Part shown: positions 4,484-10,548 of the stretch, in pieces | Layout of the letters: each line of letters begins with the position of its first letter | Numbering within the stretch: position 1 is the first letter of the stretch | Source of the DNA: an archaeon | Lineage (GTDB): Archaea; Thermoproteota; Nitrososphaeria; Conexivisphaerales; UBA164 | Assembly (NCBI GenBank): GCA_021798095.1 | Contig: JAJZYL010000032.1 | Span: 1 to 10,548, forward strand | Length of the DNA stretch: 10,548 nt | Reading direction: 5' to 3' | Position numbers and translations under genes: made by a program | Notes under the pieces: generated by a model | The model's input: the letters and a program-made list of their open reading frames with translations, nothing else | Databases searched by the model: none | Told to the model about the DNA's origin: nothing

Positions 4484-7240
4484 ATGGATGAATATAATTC
4501 AGTTGCGGCGTATAAGATAAAGAGGCTTTTGCTGGAGCTAGGGAACATTTCGGGCCACGGCACAGAACTGGTATCCCTGTACGTTCCGCCAAAAAAGCCG
4601 ATTTACGATGTGGTAAATGAGCTAAAGGATGAATACGGAACAGCGTCAAATATCAAAAGCGATACTACCAGGACGCATGTGCAGGACGCGTTGACACGCA
4701 TAATGCAGAAGTTGAAGCTATATAAACAGCCACCCGATACTGGCCTGATCATATTTGGAGGTTCGCTTCCTGTGGAAGGAAGCACAAAGGACGAAGAGAT
4801 AAGAACCTATGAAATCGTCCCTCCAAAGCCGGTTACTACATATCTCTACAGATGCGTTTCGCCGGATACACGGATAGTCCTACAGAATGGGCTGCAAAGG
4901 ACCATTGGCCAACTTGGATCGTCATGGAGTCGTGAAACCATAAGGTCAACAAAGGATAATGGGCGACAGATAACTGGGGCCCGAATAAAAGGCTACATCC
5001 AGACGGTGGCAGGAAGGCGGAAGGTTTACCGCCTCACCAGCGAGAGTGGGAGGGCTATAGTTGCTACTGAAGATCACCCATTTTTTACGCCAGCCGGCTG
5101 GAAGCATATGGCAGATATAAAACCTGGAGACCTGGTATGTGTCTATCCTCTGGATGACATGGACTTCCAGAAAGTGGACCCTGGGGGCGACAAAATAGTT
5201 ATTGATGAAGGGCCTATAAAAAGCGCGCACTATCCTCCAATGGATATCGATGTTGCTGTTAAAAGGCTAAAACAGCTGGCACTTCTGCCACTGAAATTCG
5301 ATAATCCAAAATTACCTATTGTAGCGCGTATTCTAGGGTATATGCTTAGTGAAAGCTCTTCATGCCCTGCAGCCAGGATCAATGACGGAAAACAGCGCTC
5401 CGTTTACTCCATTGACATTTATGCCGAAGATGCTTCAGCCGCAGAAGATATCAGGGCCGACTTGATGTCCTTGGGGGCAGCAACCCGGCTGGTTGGGCTA
5501 ACTGCATCAGAGGGTAACTCGAACGCTGAGGGCAGGCCCCATAATGCGATCAACGTAAGGCTTGTAGACCCAGCGATCCATATGCTATTAATGGCTCTGG
5601 GCGCTGGCCGCGGTCATATCCTCGGAGGCATGCCTATGGTGCCGGATTGGCTGTTTAATGCGCCTGCTGAAGTTCAGCGGGAGTTCCTAGCGGCCTATAT
5701 GGGTGGGGACGGTCAGGCCCCAGCCATATCGAGCTCAGATCATCTAGTTTCAGGTAGGGCGGTATTCCACAGGCCCCAAGGAATGTATGAAGAAGGCATG
5801 GAATTTGCGCGGGATATTTCGCGCCTATTTACAAACTTTGGAATTAAGATCGATGACATCCTGACGAGGCCCATGGGCCCATCGATGGATGACACAAGGG
5901 CTGTTGAATTTGAGCTTCTATTTGATCATACGGAAGAAAATATCCTGAAGTTGTGCCATGCAGTGGGATTCAGATATTCGGAAAGGAAGGCCTCGGTGGC
6001 ACTGCTCCTTGGTGAATACCTGAGAATCAGGGCATTTTACCATTCTTCTGCAGGCGCCGGAATAACCCCTGTATCCGGAGGGGGTTCGGGCAGCGACATC
6101 CCAGGGATCCCAAATTCTGTAAATATTGGAAGGCAAGCAACCCAAACTGGCAATTCTGGCGGCATCATAACATCCATTTTAAGGACGGCGCCTGTATCCG
6201 AATATTCTGACTGGCTTGCCACCTCAAGGGTTATGCCTGATGGGTTCCTCCTCTGGGAGAACGTAGTCTCCACTGAGTTGGTGGAGGTAGACGATGTAAG
6301 GGACCTGACGCTTGATGGTGGGGATCATTCCTTCTTTGCCAACGGGTTTATGGTCCACAATTGCGACGACCATTTCCATCTCGACGTCCTCAGGTCATTA
6401 TTAAGGGAGGAGGAATTGATAGGCATACTTTCCATGGATAACTCCGAGGCGGGCTACGGGACCATATCCGGGGACAGGGTAGATGTCATTCAGGTGATAA
6501 CCAGTGGCGTCGGCGGCAAGCATAGACAGGGAGGTCAATCGGCTAGGAGGTTCGAGAGGATAAGGGAGAACGAAATAAACGACTACTTCCACAGGGTAGC
6601 TGCCCACGCTACCAAGATATTCCTGGGGGATAGGCCAATAAAGGCGTTGATAATCAGCGGTCCAGGCATGACCAAGGAGGATTTTTTCAAGGGCGAATAT
6701 ATGGATTATAGATTGCAGAAGATGACCATAGGTGAGATCGATACCGGCTATGCCGGTGAAGAGGGGATCAGGGAAACGCTCACCAGAGGACAGGGGCTTC
6801 TGGAAAACATGAGGGTAATACAGGAGAAGAAGCTTGTGGAGCAGTTCATAACCGAGGCATCAAAGCCCAAGGGGCTGGCGGTATACGGCCTGAAGCCCGT
6901 GCTTGACAGCATAAGGGACGCAAGCGCACAAACGATCCTGATTTCGGAAGATCTTAATATGAAATTTGTGAAAACCATCTGTAAAAATTGTGGATATAAT
7001 AGGGAGGATTTCGTCAAGGAATCCGATATGTTTTCGTTTAGGACGAGGATGAGCGATGCCAGATGTCCCACATGTGGTAAGGACACTTGGAACTTTGAGA
7101 CACAGGATCTAGTGGATTTCCTATATGACAGGGGGACGGCCGTGGGCAGCAAAATTGAGGTGATCTCCTCCAAATCAGAGGCTGGGGTAATGTTCATGAG
7201 CTTTGGTGGGATAGGGGCGCTCCTGCGCTATAGGCGCTGA
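4484..7240 (+). CDS. prf1: Peptide chain release factor aRF1, precursor containing an intein
   Basis: aRF1 recognises all three stop codons in the ribosomal A site and triggers release of the finished protein. The 918-residue precursor has an N-extein of 123 residues, an intein (124-626) and a C-extein of 292 residues. Joined, they give 415 residues, the normal archaeal aRF1 length. Domain N carries TASNIKS at 53-59 and a rejoined YRCDDHF (Y122, R123 | C627 onward), the YxCxxxF stop-codon motif. Domain M has the catalytic GGQ at 683-685 (180-182 after splicing) in HRQGGQSARRFERIRE. The C-terminal eL30-like domain has a zinc ribbon, CKNC (833, 836) and CPTC (861, 864). A strong Shine-Dalgarno GGTGATC lies 8 nt before the ATG. 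valS follows after 7 nt, so the two probably form an operon. The gene ends in TGA, one of the codons its own product must read. Confidence 0.97.
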   Translation: MDEYNSVAAYKIKRLLLELGNISGHGTELVSLYVPPKKPIYDVVNELKDEYGTASNIKSDTTRTHVQDALTRIMQKLKLYKQPPDTGLIIFGGSLPVEGSTKDEEIRTYEIVPPKPVTTYLYRCVSPDTRIVLQNGLQRTIGQLGSSWSRETIRSTKDNGRQITGARIKGYIQTVAGRRKVYRLTSESGRAIVATEDHPFFTPAGWKHMADIKPGDLVCVYPLDDMDFQKVDPGGDKIVIDEGPIKSAHYPPMDIDVAVKRLKQLALLPLKFDNPKLPIVARILGYMLSESSSCPAARINDGKQRSVYSIDIYAEDASAAEDIRADLMSLGAATRLVGLTASEGNSNAEGRPHNAINVRLVDPAIHMLLMALGAGRGHILGGMPMVPDWLFNAPAEVQREFLAAYMGGDGQAPAISSSDHLVSGRAVFHRPQGMYEEGMEFARDISRLFTNFGIKIDDILTRPMGPSMDDTRAVEFELLFDHTEENILKLCHAVGFRYSERKASVALLLGEYLRIRAFYHSSAGAGITPVSGGGSGSDIPGIPNSVNIGRQATQTGNSGGIITSILRTAPVSEYSDWLATSRVMPDGFLLWENVVSTELVEVDDVRDLTLDGGDHSFFANGFMVHNCDDHFHLDVLRSLLREEELIGILSMDNSEAGYGTISGDRVDVIQVITSGVGGKHRQGGQSARRFERIRENEINDYFHRVAAHATKIFLGDRPIKALIISGPGMTKEDFFKGEYMDYRLQKMTIGEIDTGYAGEEGIRETLTRGQGLLENMRVIQEKKLVEQFITEASKPKGLAVYGLKPVLDSIRDASAQTILISEDLNMKFVKTICKNCGYNREDFVKESDMFSFRTRMSDARCPTCGKDTWNFETQDLVDFLYDRGTAVGSKIEVISSKSEAGVMFMSFGGIGALLRYRR
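4853..6361 (+). mobile_element. Intein with LAGLIDADG homing endonuclease, inserted in aRF1
   Basis: This in-frame 503-residue insert has every splicing signal; residues are numbered within the intein. Block A is CVSPDTRIVL with nucleophile C1. Block B is VATEDHPFF with T72 and H75. Blocks F and G are DLTLDGGDHSFFANG and FMVHN, with penultimate H502 and terminal N503, followed by extein C+1. Between the splicing halves is a homing endonuclease with two LAGLIDADG helices, ILGYMLSES (acidic E167) and FLAAYMGGDG (acidic D286). Both catalytic acids are present, so the endonuclease may still be active. A Gly/Ser/Thr-rich linker (about 399-438) joins the endonuclease to the C-terminal splicing segment. 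Insertion is between Arg123 and Cys of the YxCxxxF motif of aRF1. Splicing chemistry should be standard class 1 (Cys1, Asn, Cys+1). Confidence 0.96.
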
Positions 7241-7247
7241 TGGTAAA

Positions 7248-9617
7248 ATGGAACCAAAGATAAAGGAAACCAGGTGGGATACAGCCATTGAAAGTTCGAT
7301 CATCGATGGATGGGAAAGGGGTGACATATATTCATTCGACAAGGCATCAGGGCTTCCGGTCTATTCCATCGATACGCCCCCGCCATATATAAATACTCAG
7401 ATACATATCGGCCAGGCGTATACTTACGTCTGGATGGACGCAATAGCCAGATACAGGCGTATGACCGGCAATAATGTGCTGTTCCCCCTCGGATTTGACA
7501 GAAATGGCCTGCCGATAGAAGTGCAGACCGAAAAGGAATACAAGGTGGATATAAGGGTGACGCCGCGAGAGGAGTTCCTGGCCAAGTGTGAAGATCTGCT
7601 AAACAGATATACAAAGACCGCCCATGAAACATTCAGGCGACTCGGAATAGGGTTCAACAGTTATAAACGCGGACATGATGTGGGTGGCCTCTACGAAACT
7701 GATGATCCTGAATTCCGGAAGCTTACCCAGAGGATCTTTCTTGATCTGTTTGCAAGGGGGCTCATATATGAAAGCGAACGCACAAGCAACTACTGTATAG
7801 CGTGCGGCACCTCGCTCTCCGATGCGGAGGTGGAATATCGGGAGGAGGAAACTACGCTATATTCCATCAGGTTCCAAATCGTTGACGACGACGGAAGTTT
7901 GACCATAGCCACCACCAGGCCTGAACTTTTGGCTGCCTGCAAGGCCATCATCTTTAATCCTACAGATGAGCGGTACAGGAATTATGAGGGCAGGAAGGCT
8001 AGGGTGCCCCTATTTGGCCAGGAGGTACCGATTAGGGGACATCCATATGCAAAGCCGGACTACGGGAGTGGGCTTGTTATGATATGCAGCTACGGCGATC
8101 AGGGGGATATAGCCGTGTTCAAGGACCTGGGCCTTGCACCCACCTTTCTGCTGGGCCCGGACGGGCGAATGAACAAGCTGTCCGGAAAGTACGCTGGACT
8201 GAAGGTCAGGGAGGCCAGGGAGGAGATAGCCTCCGATCTGGCGAAGGCCGGCCTTGTAGTTAAGGAGGAAAGGATTGTCCATCGTCAGCCAATTTGCTGG
8301 AGGAGCCACACCCCCATCGAATTCATTCCACAGAAGGAGATCTACCTTAAACAGCTACCCTTTGTCAAGGAGTTGCTGGACGCCGTAGCCAGGATGAAAT
8401 TCTTTGCCCCAGAAAGCAGGAAACTGCTCACCGACTGGATAAACGGGCTCTCTTCCGATTGGGTGATTTCGAGACATCGTTACTACGGGACAGAGATCCC
8501 CCTCTGGTACTGCAAAAGCTGCGGCGCCACCTATGCGCCACCGCCGGGCAAATATTACAGGCCGTGGAAGGAGGGTCCACCGATCAATAGATGCCCCTCC
8601 TGCGGAGGATCAAGCTTCGTGGGTGAAGGTCGGATATTTGATACCTGGTTTGATTCCAGCAACACGGAGCTATATATAACTGGATACCCCCTGGATCGCC
8701 ATACGTTTGGCAGGGCATTCCCTGTTTCGCTAAGGCCACAGGGAAAGGAGATAGTGAGGAGCTGGCTTTACTTTACGCTCTTGAAGAGCTATCTGATCAC
8801 CGGAGCTGCCCCCTTCAAGGATGTATGGATACATATGCATGTTGTGGATGAAAGGGGGGAGAAGATGAGCAAAAGCCTCGGCAACACGGTGGACCCTAAC
8901 AAGGTGCTGGACCAGTTCGGGGCTGAAGCGTTCAGGGTCTGGGCGTTTTTGGAGGGCAATATAACGGAGGGGGATATAAGGTACTCACAGCAGAGGGTGA
9001 CCGGAAATCAAAAGTTTCTGACCAAGCTCTGGAACGTAAGCAGGCTGATTTCGTCCTTCCCGATCCCAAGCGATGATTACGAACTGTTGAACAGCGATAG
9101 GTGGATCATAGCGGAGCTGGCTAAGTTGATCGACGAAGTCAGGAACTCAAATGAAAGCTATATGTTAAACAGGACTATGCTGTTGATTCGCGATTTCACA
9201 TGGTACAAGTTTGCTGACCATTACATTGAACTGGCGAAACCCAGGGCATATGGGGTAACCGGCTTCAGTGAAAGGGAGGTTAGAGGGGCTTGGTTCACAT
9301 TACATCTGGTGCTCAGGAGCCTGCTCCTGCTGATCGCGCCGTTCATACCTATGATGTCCGACCGTATATTTACAACGCTGTATTCCTCGACCTCCATCCA
9401 TAAGGAGATGTTCCCTTCAAAGCCCACGGTGGAGAAGGACCTGAGCTATCTTACTGATAGGCTACTGGAGTTCAATAGTTATGTCTGGAACTATAAAAAG
9501 GAGAGGAAGCTTGCGCTCAAGGACCCAATAAGTTTAAAAATCCCTGACGAACTAAAGCCGTTCGAAAGGGACCTCCGGGCGATGCATAATATTGCCTCGA
9601 TAGCTCAGATTGGTTAG
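7248..9617 (+). CDS. valS: Valyl-tRNA synthetase
   Basis: ValRS charges tRNA-Val with valine. The 789-residue class Ia enzyme has a Rossmann catalytic core with PPPYINTQIHIGQ, so the HIGH motif reads HIGQ (53-56). It also has FPLGFDRNGLPIE (79-91) and the signature KMSKS at 539-543. The CP1 editing domain that removes mischarged Thr carries TIATTRPELL (219-228). Zinc-binding-like pairs are visible at YCIACG and at WYCKSCG and CPSCG. The anticodon-binding helical domain follows KMSKS, and there is no C-terminal coiled coil, as in other short archaeal ValRS. The gene starts 7 nt after prf1 with only a weak ribosome binding site, so translation is probably coupled. The last seven codons plus stop (9594-9617) lie inside the tRNA-Thr gene, so the final residues ASIAQIG are dictated by tRNA sequence. 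The natural C-terminus may once have been longer. Confidence 0.96.
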   Translation: MEPKIKETRWDTAIESSIIDGWERGDIYSFDKASGLPVYSIDTPPPYINTQIHIGQAYTYVWMDAIARYRRMTGNNVLFPLGFDRNGLPIEVQTEKEYKVDIRVTPREEFLAKCEDLLNRYTKTAHETFRRLGIGFNSYKRGHDVGGLYETDDPEFRKLTQRIFLDLFARGLIYESERTSNYCIACGTSLSDAEVEYREEETTLYSIRFQIVDDDGSLTIATTRPELLAACKAIIFNPTDERYRNYEGRKARVPLFGQEVPIRGHPYAKPDYGSGLVMICSYGDQGDIAVFKDLGLAPTFLLGPDGRMNKLSGKYAGLKVREAREEIASDLAKAGLVVKEERIVHRQPICWRSHTPIEFIPQKEIYLKQLPFVKELLDAVARMKFFAPESRKLLTDWINGLSSDWVISRHRYYGTEIPLWYCKSCGATYAPPPGKYYRPWKEGPPINRCPSCGGSSFVGEGRIFDTWFDSSNTELYITGYPLDRHTFGRAFPVSLRPQGKEIVRSWLYFTLLKSYLITGAAPFKDVWIHMHVVDERGEKMSKSLGNTVDPNKVLDQFGAEAFRVWAFLEGNITEGDIRYSQQRVTGNQKFLTKLWNVSRLISSFPIPSDDYELLNSDRWIIAELAKLIDEVRNSNESYMLNRTMLLIRDFTWYKFADHYIELAKPRAYGVTGFSEREVRGAWFTLHLVLRSLLLLIAPFIPMMSDRIFTTLYSSTSIHKEMFPSKPTVEKDLSYLTDRLLEFNSYVWNYKKERKLALKDPISLKIPDELKPFERDLRAMHNIASIAQIG

Positions 9618-9668
9618 AGCGTCGCCTTGGTAAGGCGAAGGTCGCGGGTTCAATTCCCGCTCGAGGCT
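9594..9668 (+). tRNA. tRNA-Thr (anticodon GGU)
   Basis: The 75 nt fold into a clean cloverleaf. The acceptor stem GCCTCGA pairs with TCGAGGC (7 bp). The D stem is GCTC/GAGC with loop AGATTGGTTA. The anticodon stem TCGCC/GGCGA has loop TTGGTAA, which puts GGT at positions 34-36 (reads ACC/ACU, Thr). The variable loop is AGGTC, and the T stem GCGGG/CCCGC has loop TTCAATT. The discriminator base is U73, as in many archaeal tRNA-Thr. There is no intron and CCA is not encoded. Its first 24 nt overlap the 3' end of valS on the same strand. I see no well-placed TATA box (TTTAAAAA at 9533-9540 is too far upstream), so it may be processed from the valS transcript. Confidence 0.95.
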
Positions 9669-9765
9669 CTTGAAGGCTGAAGTTTGAGCCGATGGCGGTA
9701 AATTGGCTAGCTGCTGTCCCCATATCCGAGTGACCGTTAGGCGCTAGCGTTTTAAGTGGTCATCC
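9669..9765 (+). other. Spacer between tRNA-Thr and mobA
   Basis: These 97 bp contain a short inverted repeat (GGCT 9675-9678, AGCC 9687-9690) just past the tRNA. Near 9740-9754 a palindrome CGCTAGCG is followed by TTTT, which could act as a weak terminator for the tRNA transcript. No box C/D motif pair or ORF is supported. Confidence 0.3.
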
Positions 9766-10425
9766 ATGGCCTCTCCGTTGATAACGCTTAATAGCCACAC
9801 CTTGGCCCTGGACTACGTGATACCGGTATCCATAATAGTCCTCTCCGGCGGAGAATCAAGGAGGTTTGGTGGGGGAAAACAGATGTTCATGCTGGGCTCT
9901 AAACCCATGTTTCAGTGGGTGGTCGATACAGCGACCCAGGCCTCAGATGATGTAATAATTTCGATCAAGGATAAGCGGCAGCTGGCCGGCTGGAACATCT
10001 CCAGCGACGTGACGGTAGCCATAGACGGGCGTCAAGAATACTCCCCTCTTATAGGCACGGCCTCCGCAGTAGGCAAGGCCAAATATGATTATACGGTGGT
10101 GGTTCCGGCCGATTCCCCCTTCATAACGCTCGGATTCATTGAACGCCTATATCGAAGGATATCATCCACCGGCTTCGCGGCCGTCATACCGATCTGGCCG
10201 GACGGACAACCTGAGGTCATTCATGCCATATATCGAACTGAAAAGCTCAGTAAGGCCTGTGATTCGCTCATAGGCAGGAACTCCTTTGACGTTAAGGGGC
10301 TGCCCATGGAGCTTGAAAGCGTTCTGTTTATGTCCGTTGAGGAAATAGATGGGGGGGACCGCATATCATTGAGGGACTTTGATGAAAGGGGGAACTTCCT
10401 TGGACAATGGAAGGATTTACCATAG
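9766..10425 (+). CDS. mobA: MobA-like molybdenum cofactor guanylyltransferase
   Basis: The product is a small nucleotidyltransferase of the MobA type, which transfers GMP from GTP to molybdopterin to make the guanine dinucleotide form of the cofactor. The P-loop-like signature is IIVLSGGESRRFGGGKQ (23-39), followed by LGSKPMFQWVVD. The metal-binding Asp is D116 in VVVPADSPFI. The C-terminal half is a typical short helix-strand tail. From the ATG at 9766 the protein is 219 residues. An internal GTG at 9817 gives 202 residues, begins right before the first beta strand, and has CTTAATAG (9787-9794) about 27 nt upstream, so it is a credible alternative leaderless start. Related NTP transferases (MocA, CofC) cannot be excluded. 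No other molybdopterin gene is in view. Confidence 0.8.
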   Translation: MASPLITLNSHTLALDYVIPVSIIVLSGGESRRFGGGKQMFMLGSKPMFQWVVDTATQASDDVIISIKDKRQLAGWNISSDVTVAIDGRQEYSPLIGTASAVGKAKYDYTVVVPADSPFITLGFIERLYRRISSTGFAAVIPIWPDGQPEVIHAIYRTEKLSKACDSLIGRNSFDVKGLPMELESVLFMSVEEIDGGDRISLRDFDERGNFLGQWKDLP

Positions 10426-10548
10426 GGACTGTCCATGAAACGGCTCGATGTATTGATATTTCGAATTCAACCGTTTGAAACGGTTTCCCTGGACAGGTCG
10501 ACCGAACTCTCAAAGCCCTTGTCAAGCCTGCCACCATCATAGGCCGCT
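10426..10548 (+). other. Repeat-rich 3' end of window, no secure gene
   Basis: After the mobA stop there is an outer inverted pair, CTGTCCA (10429-10435) and TGGACAG (10490-10496). Inside it is the dyad AACCGTTTGAAACGGTT (10469-10485). An earlier AAACGG (10437-10442) can also pair with CCGTTT. Two weak ORFs cross it. One starts at an ATG at 10407 inside mobA, reads MEGFTIGTVHETARCIDISN, is halted by TGA at 10476-10478, and is then open in frame to the edge. The other runs from 10435 to 10542 (35 residues). I recognise neither. It could be the disrupted start of a downstream gene or an RNA/operator element. Confidence 0.35.

Noticed and set aside
6748..7197. 149-codon antisense ORF within prf1
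   Set aside because: It is the mirror of a strongly conserved aRF1 C-terminal domain and has no family features of its own.
7240..7263. ATG overlapping the prf1 stop (TGATG)
   Set aside because: It opens a frame of only seven codons and is not in the valS frame; the valS start is the ATG at 7248.
9669..9765. Possible box C/D RNA downstream of the tRNA (CTGA near 9677)
   Set aside because: No matching C box (RUGAUGA) at a suitable distance and no terminal stem.
1..10548. CRISPR array, rRNA or long tandem repeats
   Set aside because: No regularly spaced direct repeats, rRNA signatures or tandem arrays were seen on either strand.

Overview
The window looks like part of the chromosome of an archaeon related to the Thermoplasmatales. 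Supporting signs are an archaeal-type release factor aRF1 with a zinc ribbon, an archaeal-type UMP kinase, a short archaeal valyl-tRNA synthetase with a HIGQ signature, TATA boxes placed about 26 nt before leaderless starts, heavy use of AGG and ATA codons, and tight spacing. The lineage call is inference from family resemblance; no search was run.

Left part (1 to about 3535). The first 145 bases hold the beginning of trmI (tRNA m1A57/58 methyltransferase) on the minus strand, broken by a one-base deletion in an A run. Next is deoC (minus) with a clear leaderless promoter. A decayed DDE transposase (936-1971) follows, interrupted by an amber codon and probably by an N-terminal frameshift. A leaderless GTG gene for a divergent DapA/KdgA-family aldolase comes next (2211-3071). 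A junk-like zone (3084-3471) then holds a short minus-strand ORF and the N-terminal stub of a tyrosine recombinase. This part is AT-richer in its non-coding stretches and shows repeated insertion and decay.

Right part (3536-10548). This is dense housekeeping sequence of higher GC. On the minus strand, pyrH (UMP kinase) overlaps a small zinc-ribbon membrane protein. Divergent from pyrH across 53 bp is an operon-like run on the plus strand: prf1 (aRF1) and then valS, 7 bp apart. The last codons and stop of valS lie inside a tRNA-Thr(GGU) gene. A MobA-like nucleotidyltransferase gene follows, and the window ends in a repeat-rich 120 bp stretch with no secure gene.

The most striking element is a 503-residue intein with a LAGLIDADG homing endonuclease inside aRF1. 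It sits immediately before the Cys of the YxCxxxF motif, the part of domain N that helps read stop codons. The two exteins join to a normal 415-residue aRF1, with TASNIKS, YxCxxxF, GGQ and a zinc ribbon all intact. The cell's stop-codon reader therefore has to be protein-spliced before it can work. The genes around it (valS, tRNA-Thr, aRF1, trmI) mostly concern translation; the accessory signal is in the intein, the transposase and the recombinase stub.
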